A stretch of DNA of 64,000 nt from Enoplolaimus lenunculus. Its lineage: Eukaryota > Nematoda > Enoplea > Enoplida > Thoracostomopsidae. The stretch spans positions 62,001 to 126,000 of the forward strand of contig JASANG010003904.1 in the NCBI GenBank assembly GCA_030248215.1, in the 5' to 3' direction. Both the position numbers and the translations under genes were made by a program. Positions within the stretch are counted from its first letter, which is position 1; every line of letters begins with the position of its first letter. A model generated the notes under the pieces. The model searched no databases, was not told where the DNA came from, and saw only the letters and a program-made list of their open reading frames with translations. This document shows, one piece after another, positions 10,973-21,665 of this stretch.

Positions 10973-13900
10973 CTGAAATCAAATTACGTTTAAAGCTGTT
11001 TTTATAACAGTGAATCAGTGTAACTTTTTGAGCGAAGCTCGGAGTTTCGCGAAGCGTTTTATATTTTGTACTTGGGGGTCGAAAGGTGGATGTCCGTCCG
11101 TCCGTCTGTCCGTCTGTCCGTCTGTCCGTCCGAAAAGAATCTCAGGAACGGCTGAACCGATTTTCATAAACTTTTTTGTTTGAAAGCCAATTATCCTAGG
11201 GTGTTAACCTCGCATTGGGGTTTTAAAATTTTTAGCCGTTTATTAGCTACAGGCTAATTTGCATAATTAATTAAGCCTACATTAGGACTTTCCACAATAT
11301 TTCAGTAATTATTACAGTTAGACGCAATCTAATTTTAGCATTAAAGGGTTTTTGGGTGCGAGAAATCTTCATAGACTGTTTACAAACCTCCAAAACTGAT
11401 AATTGAGCAGTTTGCTAATGGAAAATTTGTATATTAGCATAGTTTGTAAGCCTAAATTAGGACTTTTTACAATATTTCACTAATTATTAAGGTTAAAAGC
11501 AATATAATTTCAGAAATAAAGGGTTTTTAGGTGCGAGGGATTTGAATAAATTTTTTACAAACATCCCAAACCGATAGTTGAATAGTTAGCTAATAGCTAA
11601 TTTGCATATTGGCTTAATTAACAAGACAAAACTAGGACTTTTTAAATTATTTCAATAATTCCTAGGGTTTACTGAAGGTTTTTTGGTGCGAGGAACCTGA
11701 ATAAATTGTTTACAAACGTCTAAAACCGATAACTGAGAAGTTAGCTAATAGATTATTTGCATATAAGTATAATTGATAAGCCTAAATTAGGCGTTTTTAC
11801 AATGTTTCACTAATTATTAGGGTTACAAGCAATCTAATTTCAGCAATAATTGGGTTTTCGGGTGCGAGGAATCTGAATAAATTGTCTAAAGACCTTTAAA
11901 AGCAGTTGTCGAATAGTTAGCTAATACATAATTTGCCTATTTGCTTAATTGACGAGACAAAATTAGGACTTTTTAAATTATTACAATAATTATTAGGGTG
12001 GCTGAAGGGTTTTTGGGTGCGAGGAATCTGAAGAAATTGCTTTAAACCTTTAAAACCGATAAATGAATAGTTAGCTAATAAGTAGTTTGCATATTACCTT
12101 AATTGCTTACGTGTGTTCGAGCTTCGCTCAATAAATGTAGTCCCCTACGACTGGTAATTTTTTTGTCACAATACTTAATATGGTGGTGATAGTTAGTATA
12201 TACAATGTAAAATAGCACAATATTGTTTACCATTGTCTATACATTGAAACTCTAGAATTTAATAACTCATTAAAGATTACAAATAGAAGCGCTGACAGTG
12301 CCCCGAACGATGCTAAGAAAGCTAACAAACAGTTCAGTTCACAACTTCGATCTATAATTTGAGCAGATTAATTATAAATTTTAGAGTTTAACAAAAACCC
12401 ACATTGTACACTTCTATCTCATAGATTTAGGCATCGGCTTAGCTTTAGGTTTCAGAAAACAAAGTAAAACCTAAGCACAACCTTAAGCCTAAACTTCTAT
12501 CCAAGCCTTTACCTATAAGCCTAGAGTGTGGGATTAACAAGAGACTGTCTTTCGTTTACGTTCAACTTTACCTTGTTGTTTATGATGATTAGATCGTGAC
12601 ATTGTGTTCGACTGTGTGGCGTCTCGTTGTAATGAAGGCACTGCTTTTGACAATGCTTCTCGGTGTCCAAGGTGTTGTTCTTGTTGTTGTTGGTGGTGTT
12701 TTTGTTGTTGTTGGTGTTGGTGTTGTTGTTGTTGTTGTTGTTCGTGTTGCCTTACTATTTCTTCGTGCCGTTGTTGCGCGTGAATGCGTTCAATATCAGC
12801 ATATACAGGAATAGACCGTAGACTAGACGGTGGTAAGTGTCCTCCAGAGGCCAAAGGAGATCCTCTGGTCACTTCAGAAGAATAACCCACTTCATCGTTT
12901 GCTTGAGCCTGTGACGGATGGTGTTTTCTTCGCGGTGACGAAAATTGAATCACTGGACTACTACTAATATTCGGTTTAGTGTCGTGGATGCCAGCCGGAT
13001 AAGAAGCGGTCATAGAAGCCTGGCGGCTAATGCTTTGAGACTGACGCGAAGGCATCGAAGAACCTTGTCGGCCATAGCTTGACCGTCCATCATCAACAGA
13101 TTGTTTATTCAAAAATGGTTCTTTAGCACAGTCGTCGCGATCTGTTCGAATGTACGGGTGATAGTTTCCAGGCAACACAGCAGGCGCCGTGGTTCCACCT
13201 GAACCGCCTCCTATAGCTCTTCCAGCGACGCCACTGTGATACCCAGACGATTCCGACGCTCGCTCGTGGGAACCCACCCAATCGCTATGATAATGCCGTT
13301 GTCGATCAAATTCTTGTTGATGTCGCGCGCCTCTCCGACGTGCCGTTTCACCGCGATCGTGTCCAAATTCACCCCCACATCCAGCATAGTTACACCCGGC
13401 ACTCCTCGGAGACACCACCGTCACATCGCCATGCTCATACCCGTCTGTCGCACCCGGACCGGACAAATCGGACGCAGACACACTAGTGACAGCTGCACCC
13501 ACCCCAGAAGACGACGATTGTAAACCGCCACCAAACGTAGTGCAAGTAGTTGCATTTGAAGCACATTCAGATTGCAGTAGTGCTGTTTCAGAGCGATGAT
13601 GTTGATAATGATGATGGTTGCGTTTTGACTTTGCGAGTAGTTTTGCTGCTTGCGTTGCGTCGCTCGCCGCACGGGTATGATTTGCGTACGGCATTGCTGT
13701 CGTATTTCCTAACGCGGCACTTGATGAACGCTGATTATGAGTTGCATGCGATTCTGATGCAGCACGCGATGCGTTGTTGCCGTGTTTGCGGCAACAATAG
13801 CAACAACAACATATACAAACTACGCAACTTAACAGCAGAACTGCGAGACCACCGGATCCGATAATGATCAATTGAAGGGTATGGCCTGAAAATTAACCAA

Positions 13901-16900
13901 AAAAATAAATCAGAAAATTTTGTTCTACGTATCTTATAGCTTTGAACTGCGTTAGCAGCATAATGAAATTTAAAATTTTAGGGAAACAAGTAATTATTGT
14001 CATTGATATTTTACTATTTATAAGTAGACGGCCGACGTATAAGGTACCGTTGGCAATATGAAATTCTGGTCAGCAACAAAAAGTGTTGTAAGGAACGGTG
14101 ACACTTATCAAATTAAAAAATTTCCAAGCGTTAACCGTACATCACAAGAAATTTTCTAGCGACCACACGTCAACACTAGTCACACAGCTATTTGTAGTGT
14201 ATTATATGATATTCCCAGAAATGTCCCACTTGAGAGTAGCGGGTTGTAAGCCAATGTCATATGACGTTCAATTTCTGTCAGTATACCCGCTATTTATGTC
14301 ACGGTTTTCCATGCTGACATCGAATTAATATTGAACAAAACATGTTTCAGGCTGACCAGTTATAACCTGAACCCCACATTATGGTCGGAACAGTGACTTG
14401 TTACTCAGCCAATCATTTGGGATGGTGCCAAATCAGTTATTTGACCATAACTCGTTAACGATATGCTTGATTGCGGCATATTTAAAATAACTCGACTCAA
14501 CTCAAGCAAGTAGCGTCGAACTTGTCTTACTGTTAGACAAAATAATTTGCTTGGGGTCCAAATAGGGAAACATTGAAACCTTAACAATCGCACTTTTAAA
14601 TAATTCAAATTCGAATTTGAATTGATCAGGGGTGGTCATGAAAAGCTCAATTGCGACGAAGACAGGTGGAATTCCGTAACGTCCAGCCATACGTTGCAAA
14701 ACAGAACCAAAGAAAAATAGATACAAAAAGAGAAAGTCCTAAATACCGAGTAAACTTTAGACTTTATTTATTTACTAGTGCAAGTTCTGTATGGTTGCTG
14801 TTAACATTTTCGACCAAAAAATTAGTTATAACCGTAGGAATTATATAACTATTAAAAAATGGTATACATATATATTGCAGACTGTAAAACACTGAGTTTC
14901 ACAATTTTCGACCATTTCAAAAAATGTTACATTCAAAAGCAATGTGAATTGTTAAAAATTGCAGTTTGCAAAAAATTGCACTGCGGAAACATGTGAAACT
15001 TTACATCCAGATTCATCGCTATCGTCTTGTTCGTTGCAGTGTGGCACTCCGTCACACACGAGCGATTTGTGAATGCAATATTTTGCAGTTGAAGTGCATA
15101 TTTGTTGCGATCCGTCTAAACAAACTTCACCGCCAGCGCATAAAAACGAATCTCGAACACCACATTCTTCGAGCACTGAAACAAAAAGAAAATTTGATAG
15201 GAAACAAAAGCCAGTTCAGATACTTAAAATACTGGGCAAGATCCGGGTACGTAGCGACAGAACGGGCCGTTGATCCAACATTGCAGAAACAAAAGAGCCA
15301 CTACGAAAGTTTCATGCCTTTCTGGATAGTGGAGATTACAGCGCCACAATTAATATGGTTGTCAAAAAGTAGAGGTAAGACGCAAAATTTAAGGAAATGC
15401 GAATCACAAAAATGCTTTTAATTTTAAAAATTCGCATTCTTAATTTTAAGTATAGCAAAAACTTGGACCAATTAACAATGAAAGCCGTACCGAAAGCACA
15501 ATATTTATTGAATTTGCGTTGCTCAGTGTAATGTTTTACATGCGTTTTGCTTTGAAACTTTCGACTGAATTTGCCGTGCAAAATTTTCATCACTACAGTA
15601 CTGTCGAGCAAAAAAAGCGTAAACTCGGTCCCTTCCTTCTGAATCTGCTCTCGATGGAGAAATTTTAAACAGTACGCTAAATAATAGTGGCTGGGTTTCT
15701 GAAACCATACTTCAGTACGGCTTAGTACTTACGTATGTCTTAAATAATTATTTAACCATTTTGTCATTTTTAAAGCCTACTTGAGTAAATGCTCAAGTCG
15801 CTGGCTAATTTTGATATATTTTACAGATTAACAGCTCAGGCATACTAACCATGGTCTATCTTAAATTGCAGACTATAGTGTTTCATTGATATAAACCAAA
15901 ACTAGCTGGGTTTCTGAAACGTTACTTAAGTATAACTATATTAAGGATTTGATAAGCAACTACTTTATCAATTTGATGTTTCTAAAACCGTACTTACGTT
16001 AAGTAAATGCTTATGTAGCTAAACGTTTCTGACATGGTGCTAGCTAATGCTTCTAAATTATTATCCTCGGTGTAAATTAAGAATGCAGATTCCCTGACTC
16101 AAAATTGGCATTTCTTTATTTTTATCAAAAAGTTAAGTATTTACTTAACTCGGCGAATTAAGTAAAAACTTAAGCAAAACATAAGTGTAGATACTTAAGT
16201 ACAATTTCAGATTCCCATCAAATAGCTCCAATTTGGCATTTTTCTGTTTTTGTTCGAAACGTTAAATATTTGTTTATGTCGGCGATTTAAGAGTATTTAC
16301 TTAAGTCTAACTTTAGTAATCAGTTAGTAAGATTTAAAAAAATAAACTTAACGGTTTGTTGTTGCAGTTTCAGACTGACGTTATTGACCAAGACTGGATT
16401 TTCAAATAACTAAAGTGTAATTAATTAAAAGTTTAAAATAATTTAAAAACAATTTACTTACATTCTTCTTCGTTCGACCATTCATCGCCTTCCTTGCGTA
16501 CAATCAAATTGTTCACTTCTGTCCAAACTAAATAAAATCCAATCGGTGTGTCCTTTTTTCGAAGTTTCGTTATGGCATCACGTGACGGTGCTTGTGTTGT
16601 TTTGAACCTAAAATAAAAAAACTGTAAGTCGGTTCGTAACTGAATCAAAAATCACAAAATACGGTGTACGCATGTTATTGTGGAAGTTGCATACGAAACT
16701 TTGCAATTGTTTCCGAATCAAGTCAAAAATCGGATCTACTGTCACAACTGGAGTCATCAATCCAAATGGCCCATTTATAGATCAGACGCGGATCGTATTC
16801 CAGCGGGATTGCAGTACAGTAAGCTTTGAGCTCTAGACTATTTTTTGCTTAGGATCAGACTAGGTTTAACAGAAAGTATAAGTTTATTGTTACGATTAGG

Positions 16901-19900
16901 TTTAGTCGTAGGTTTTAGAATGTGCTTATACTACTGTTCCAGTTCTGTTCTATACGTTTGGTAACAAAATCGACACCACATATACACTAAAACCCTTAAC
17001 CAGTGAACAGTTTTCCGTTTTGTTAAATTGTGAAAAAAGTTACGGTCGCACAACAAAAAAATCATGATTTAACCTTATAAGTTTACGTTTGAACAAAAAA
17101 CAATTGCCCGTACACAGCTATAAGATTATCCATAATGAATCTTGTAGCACAGCGAGCAGTTTTTGCAAATTTTACAGAAACTTACTTGACAATTAGACGA
17201 TTACGCTGTGACAAATATGATTTTTCACCGTCGGCTTTGTAGTAGACTTTTTCGCCACAAAACTGTATCCGTTGCTCTCTCGGTAGTTTTGCTTCTTTTT
17301 CCGGCAAATAATGCGCATAACCGTCGATAATTGATAGGTGTGCTTTTGAGCAGTCGGCTAAAATTTGATAATTACCGTCAGCAAAAAAATGTTCATCACA
17401 GCCAGGGCCGTACCCAAGACTTCACGGTCGGAACGATATCATCTCATGCAAATATATTTTTTCCGACGAACAGCCCAGAACCACTCAGTTTTGACAACAG
17501 AATGCTCCTAATACGCTTATGGTATTGCACCCATTGTTCAAATAAATTAATGCTAATTTTACCCAAGATTCACGTTCGGAACGATATCATCTCATGCAAA
17601 TATATTTTTTCCGACGAACAGCCCAGAACCACTCAGTTTTGACAACAGAATGCTCCTAATACGCTTATGGTATTGCACCAATTGTTCAAATAAATTAATG
17701 CTAATTTATGAACTAAGCCTAAGCAGAAGCAGAAGTCGGAGCCTAACCCTTAACCTTGAATGCGAGGCAGGTGCAAAACAGCGAAAATTTACATTTTCAT
17801 CAAAAACTGGTTTTCACAGAAAAATTAATTAGAAATAACATGCTTATATGCACGCACCTTGCGTCGGAGTGAGACCAAATTCAATAAGTTTAACAAAAAT
17901 TCGACGGCCAAATGGTACGCGAATGAGCCAGTTGCATGTAACGTTGCCCGGATACGTCACCGGATATTGTGGGCTTTGAATAACGCCGCCGTGTTTTCGA
18001 GCGTTAACAGTCCCGCCGCAACCCATTTTGATTGGATCGATTTTCGGGTTAAACCAAATGCTTCGCGGCACAGCGATTTTGCCTAAATTTGCTAATTCAG
18101 AGATGCAGCAGTGCATAGAACCAGAGCCGTACGCTACCCGCGGGTACGGGTAAGAAATTTTGACGCAGTACAACCTACTCGCCTATTAAAGTTTTTATAA
18201 AAACGGCAAACAGAGGTTTAACTTGCATTAGCTAGTATTCCAGCCCCCCCGGCAATTGTAAACTTACTTTCGGGTAAAAATTCGTACGTCCCTTCGAATC
18301 CTTGATACTGTCGTGTTTAAATTGCATTAGCCAGTATTCCAGCCCCCCCGGCAATTTTAAACTTACTTTCAGGTAAAAATTCGTACGTCCCTTCGAATCC
18401 TTGATACTGTCGTGTTTAAATTGCATTAGTCCAGTGTCCCGCCCCGGCAATTTTAAACTTACTTTCAGGTAAAAATTCGTACGTCCCTTCGAATCCTTGA
18501 TACTGTCGTGGTTAAATTGCATCAGCCAGTATTCCACGCCCCCGTGCAATTCTAAACTTAGTTTCAAGTAAAAATTGGTACGTCCCTTCGAATCCTTGAT
18601 ACCGTCGTGTTTCAAATTGCATTAGCCAGTATTCCAGCCCCCCCCCCCCGGCAATGTTAAACTTACTTTCAAGTAAAAATTCGTACGTCCCTTCGAATCC
18701 TTGATACTGTCGTGTTTAAATTGCATTAGTCAGAATTCCAGCCCCCCCCCCGGCAATTTTAAACTTACTTTCAAGTAAAAATTCGTACGTCCCTTCGAAT
18801 CCTTGATACTGTCGTGTTTAAATTGCATTAGCCAGTATTCCAGCCCCCCCCCCCCCTGTAATGTTAAACTTACTTTAATACGTCCCTTCGAATCGTTGAT
18901 ACTGTCGTGTTTAAATTGCATTAGCCAGTATTCCAGCCCCCCCCCCCCGGCAATTTTAAACTTACTTTCAGGTAAAAATTCGTACGTCCCTTCGAATCCT
19001 TGATACTGTCGTGTTTAAATTGCATTAGCCAGTATTCCAACCCCCCCCCCCCACGGCAATGTTAAACTTACTTTAATACGTCCCTTCGAATCCTTGATAC
19101 TGTCGTGTTTAAACTGCATTAGCCAGTATTCCAGCCCCCCCCCGGCAATTTTAAACTTACTTGCAGGTAAAAATTTGTACGTCCCTTCGAATCCTTGATA
19201 CTGTCGTGTTTAAATTGCATAAGCCATTATTGCCCCCCCCCCGCCCGCACACGGGAACGTTAAAGTTACTTTAATACGTCCCTTCGAATCCTTGATACTG
19301 TCGTGTTTAAATTGCATTAGCCAGTATTCCTGCCCCCCCCCCCGGCAATGTTAAACTTACTTATAATACGTCCCTGCGAATCCTTTATACTTTCGTGTTT
19401 AAATTTAATCAGCCCTTATTCAAGCCCCCCCCCCCCCCCCGGCAATGTTAAACTTACCTTCAGGTAAAAATTCGTACGTCCCTTCGAATCCTTGATACTG
19501 TCGTGTTTAAATTGCATTAGCCCGTATTCCAGCCCCCCCCCCGGCAATGTTAAACTTACTTTCAGGTAAAAATTCGTACGTCCCTTCGAATCCTTGATAC
19601 TGTCGTGAATCAATGCTTGACTCAAATAATATATCCGATGGATTGTTGAAGTGTTTCGAAATCAGGCGGAATTGTATTGCCACAAAAGCGAGGACTCACG
19701 TGTTGAACGCCGCGGTAGTCAATAACGATGACAAGAACATAGTCGCGAAGGCACCTGAAACAAGAATCGCATCAAATCACCGTCATCGCACTTTCAAAAC
19801 ATCATAAGCTCTCAATTAATTATAACTTCAACATACAGCACTCGTACACACACACACACTTGCTTTTAAGTTTGCCAAAAATCCATTGCTAACGTCAAGG

Positions 19901-21665
19901 TTTTTGATAAAAAATTTCTCAGCTGGAGTTTGCCGATTTGTCGATGTTTCGCATAAATAAACTACGTCCAACTATTGCTACGGGATGGTACGCTCTCATT
20001 AAAAAGTAGAAATTAATATTCCAGAACAAAAACACACACATAACAGGCGGATTATGACTTAACCGGGCATTGAGTTTAATTTGTGTTGTCGACCCACAAA
20101 AATGGAACGAAAAAAATACAAAATATATTGCTGCATTCAAAATTGGCTTCCCTTAAATAGACTAAAAATTAAAGTCGATAAAAGAAATAAAGCCTAACAC
20201 AGCCGAGTTATCATACGCCAGATATTTGCCCACACCGGAAACCAGCTTTAAGGAATGTTGGGCTGTGATAAAATCTTATTAATCCTGAAATATTAACGAC
20301 TAAAATACGTCAGAAACGAATATTTCGGTGAGAAAATACGATCTGGTGAGGTGGAAATGGATCAATAATTAATTAGAAAAAATACGTTTACAACTGGGTT
20401 GATATTCTTATAGCAGTGTGTACATGGATGCTAACGGCGAAGGTACGTAATATAGACTCCATAGGAATTTAATGAAAAATAGCTCATTTTATAGACTTCG
20501 ACGCGCTGAGTTCAACGCTGCCATTTTTAGCGCGGCATGGTCCCAGGATCAATAGTTATGGCCCTTTAAATTTTAACTTTTTACCATATAAAACATGTAT
20601 AAACAGCAATCAAATATGTGTAAGGAATAAACCTGGTGAAGCTTATATTGCACGAATATGTGAATGATAGTTACTTAGGGTCATAACTTTTAAACCATTG
20701 ATGTAGTTAAATGGTTCAATTTCGTATTAAAAATAGACAGGTAGGCGACGAATTGTCGTAGATTGCTGAAAAATACAAACTTACAGATTTTTGTGTGGCA
20801 ACGGTTCTTCGAGCACAAATTTGACCCAACGTATCATAACAACGTGATTTTGCGACGCACGGAACCGGAAATGACACGAAATGTTGGCCGGATACGCGGC
20901 GGGGAAATTTGGTGATTTAAATGTGCCTCTCGGAGGTGAAGTTTCACTGTTGTATTCTTGGTCGCACGCTGGCAAATATTGGAGTCGTGCCAATTCGTTG
21001 GTATCGTACGATGATAACCCAGATGTATACCGTTGAAGGTGAAATTCTTGTTGTTTTGGTTGCAGTTGTTGTTGTTGCGGTTGTTGTTGTAGTTGTTGAT
21101 CAAATTGTATCGCTTGGTTTTGACCGTTCACTGTATAGTATTGAATCGAAATACAACAGCCTAAACACAAAAGCATCGTATATTTAACTTTAGTAAAATT
21201 AGCACAACTGTGACCAAAACAGTCTGATAAAAGTTGTGTCAATTCTCAAAATTTCTCGTCATTGTCTAAAAGACTGAGTTGTATAAATTTTCGACGGTTT
21301 CAAACCGACTTCTCACATACCAGTTCCACGTACATCTACGAATACATCAATTTTAAAAATTTCAAACCCTACAAGTTTAGAACTTACCGCAATTAGTCAT
21401 CACACAACTTATCGCCCAACAGTGTCTTAAAGTGTATGAAAACATCTAAGCATAATCCTAAACCTAATCCTAGGCCTCCTACGCCTAAAGCATAACGGTT
21501 GGCGAGTAATTGTCGAGTCGATGAAATTTCGGGTTACAAGTTGTCGGGCGACGAATTGTCCTTGTGAGTACCGTTAACTTAAAAATCTTTCAAAAACCTA
21601 CCAAGTAAAATTAGAATGACGCAGCGTATGCAAAGCAGTACAGCAACATATCCATTCAAGTTCAT
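9408..21665 (-). CDS. Neto-like CUB-CUB-LDLa transmembrane protein, nine exons
   Basis: Neto proteins are single-pass auxiliary subunits of ionotropic glutamate (kainate) receptors. Nine exons join with consistent phases to about 1,400 codons. Domains in order are: signal peptide (residues 1-22, MNLNGYVAVLLCIRCVILIL), Q-rich stretch (about 35-60), CUB1 (87-210), CUB2 (about 235-375), LDLa (about 397-449), one membrane helix (about 453-480) ending in a Cys cluster (CVVCICCCCYCC), and a very long Q/H/S-rich tail. The CUB-CUB-LDLa-TM order is the Neto hallmark, but known Netos are about 500-700 residues and this tail alone exceeds 900. The exon finishing CUB1 has one surplus base that shifts frame, and the following intron is an array of copies of that exon's end. 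A large intron near the 3' end holds a Helentron-like element. Another CUB/LDLa receptor is possible but less likely. Confidence 0.86.
10098..10260. repeat. CAA/CAG trinucleotide tract coding for polyGln
   Basis: On the minus strand this reads mostly CAA with some CAG and AAA, inside exon 9. The opposite strand is open as poly-Cys/poly-Val, a shadow only. Confidence 0.9.
11028..12154 (+). mobile_element. Helentron/HINE-like non-autonomous element, copy 2, in Neto-like intron
   Basis: Left end TTGAGCGAAGCTCGGAGTTT; right end CGAGCTTCGCTCAATAAATG, then GTAG-TCCC-CTAC hairpin and CTGG followed by T. It has the same (GTCCGTCT)n tract and GGCTGAACCGATT block as copy 1. Five internal units of about 155-175 bp are marked by GGGTTTT-GGTGCGAG motifs near 11347, 11521, 11680, 11850 and 12007, so it is longer than copy 1 mainly by repeat number. 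Confidence 0.65.
12572..13885 (-). CDS. Neto-like exon 8: transmembrane helix and proximal cytoplasmic tail
   Basis: The exon is 1,314 nt long. Acceptor TTTTCAG; it completes the last LDLa Cys and continues HTLQLIIIGSGGLAVLLLSC, then CVVCICCCCYCCRKHG, a helix with a Cys-rich inner end (likely palmitoylated, by analogy). The tail is low-complexity and rich in S, H, G and Q, with RQHEQQQQQQHQHQQQQ near its end. The frame also stays open to a TAA at about 12534, so a short isoform ending RKTVSC is possible. The donor CAAG|GTAAAG at 12571 gives the phase needed for exon 9. Confidence 0.85.
14380..14660. repeat. Diverged copy of the 25.9-kb fold-back repeat
   Basis: CAAATCAGTTATTTGACCATAACTCGTTAACGA resembles the 25.93-26.0 kb sequence, and the segment with TTGATCAGGGGTGGTCATGA resembles the 43.5-kb and 26.2-kb elements. 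It is intronic in the Neto-like gene. Confidence 0.45.
15005..15175 (-). CDS. Neto-like exon 7: LDLa module with an extra cysteine pair
   Basis: The exon is 171 nt long. It reads LLEECGVRDSFLCAGGEVC, then QICTSTAKYCIHKSLVC and DGVPHCNEQDDSDESGC. The LDLa calcium box (D..DSDE) is present. Eight cysteines are seen where a standard LDLa has six; the extra two (EVC and QIC) sit in an insertion after the second Cys. Donor GGAT|GTAAAG. Confidence 0.9.
15690..16330. repeat. ACTTAAGTA-rich repeat in Neto-like intron
   Basis: The segment GCTGGGTTTCTGAAAC occurs twice (about 15690 and 15905), and palindromic ACTTAAGT motifs recur through the stretch. It looks like a degenerate repeat element. No clear ends. 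Confidence 0.45.
16462..16607 (-). CDS. Neto-like exon 6: end of CUB2
   Basis: The exon is 146 nt long. It encodes FKTTQAPSRDAITKL, then PIGFYLVWTEVN (the GF.L.W closing strand of CUB), then an acidic EWSNEEE. Phase 1 before GTAAGT. Confidence 0.87.
17186..17357 (-). CDS. Neto-like exon 5: core of CUB2
   Basis: The exon is 172 nt long. It reads ADCSKAHLSIIDGYAHYLP, then RIQFCGEKVYY and YLSQRNRLIVK, which matches the C...L.I.DGY and FCG signatures of CUB. Acceptor AAATTTTAG and donor GTAAGT. Confidence 0.9.
17411..17711. repeat. Tandem duplication, period ~150-160 bp, in Neto-like intron
   Basis: Two nearly identical segments share GGAACGATATCATCTCATGC, CGACGAACAGCCCAGAACC and ATACGCTTATGGTATTGCAC. 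It lies between exons 5 and 4. No open frame of note. Confidence 0.9.
17858..18082 (-). CDS. Neto-like exon 4: linker and start of CUB2
   Basis: The exon is 225 nt long. The acceptor AATTTAG and phase 1 join it to exon 3 as LPE-SKIAVPRSIWF. CUB2 opens with CGGTVNARKHGGVIQSPQYP and then TYPGNVTCNW. It ends TPTQ in phase 1 before GTGCGT. Confidence 0.9.
18240..19559. repeat. Tandem array of exon 3 end plus its 5' splice site (~95-105-bp unit, 13 copies)
   Basis: Each unit on the minus strand holds CACGACAGTATCAAGGATTC, GGGACGTACG, then TTTTTACCTGAAA, then GTAAGTTTAA, a poly-G run of varying length (about 3 to 16), and a linker GGCTGGAATACTGGCTAATG. The first part is the last ~45 nt of exon 3, and GTAAGTTT is its donor. 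Including the exon itself, 12 of 14 units keep GTAAGTTT. Four units (cores near 18883, 19078, 19277 and 19371) are shorter and lack the TTTTTACCTG piece, and from about 18.79 to 19.28 kb long and short units alternate. Confidence 0.93.
19560..19754 (-). CDS. Neto-like exon 3: second half of CUB1, with a one-base frameshift
   Basis: After TGTTTCAG the frame reads CLRDYVLVIVIDYRGV, then FCGNTIPP as expected of CUB. The conserved CUB ending (LISKHFNNPSDILFESS and then GFEGTYEFLPE) is in the +1 frame, so the text carries one extra base near 19665-19672. The exon is 195 nt, and 194 is the length that fits the phases on both sides. It ends at the donor GAAA|GTAAGT. This may be an assembly or allele error or a real lesion. 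Confidence 0.82.
20785..21160 (-). CDS. Neto-like exon 2: Q-rich stretch and first half of CUB1
   Basis: The exon is 376 nt long. After a Q-rich segment (QQLQQQPQQQQLQPKQQ), CUB1 begins at Cys of ACDQEYNS and continues GTFKSPNFPAAYPANISC, the classic CUB opening. It ends LPHKN in phase 2 before GTAAGT. Confidence 0.88.
21395..21577. mobile_element. MITE family E (ACAATTCGTCGCC ends) in Neto-like intron 1
   Basis: Left part ACAACTTATCGCCCAACAGTGT and right part ACAAGTTGTCGGGCGACGAATTGTC are inverted relatives, with a short CCTAA-rich core. Fuller copies lie at 33.31 and 36.48 kb. Confidence 0.6.
21602..21665 (-). CDS. Neto-like exon 1: start codon and signal peptide
   Basis: ATG at 21665-21663 opens a hydrophobic leader, MNLNGYVAVLLCIRCVILIL. 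It ends ACTTG before GTAGGT in phase 1, which fits the next acceptor (TTGTGTTTAG at 21161). I chose this start because it gives a proper signal peptide. The alternative start in the next exon (ATG at 21176) would give a weaker leader. Confidence 0.7.

Noticed and set aside
12534-12571. Exon 8 ending at the TAA as the only C-terminus
   Set aside because: The GTAAAG donor at 12571 and the exact phase match to exon 9 favour splicing, though a short isoform stays possible.
13236-13864. Plus-strand open frames over Neto-like exon 8
   Set aside because: They lie opposite a well-supported exon and have no own signals.
18232-19625. Proteins made of repeated DSIKDSKGRTNFYLK
   Set aside because: This is an off-frame reading of the splice-site array. 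The true exon frame is GFEGTYEFLPE.
20834-21103. Asn-rich protein on the minus strand
   Set aside because: It is a shifted frame of the Q-rich part of Neto-like exon 2.
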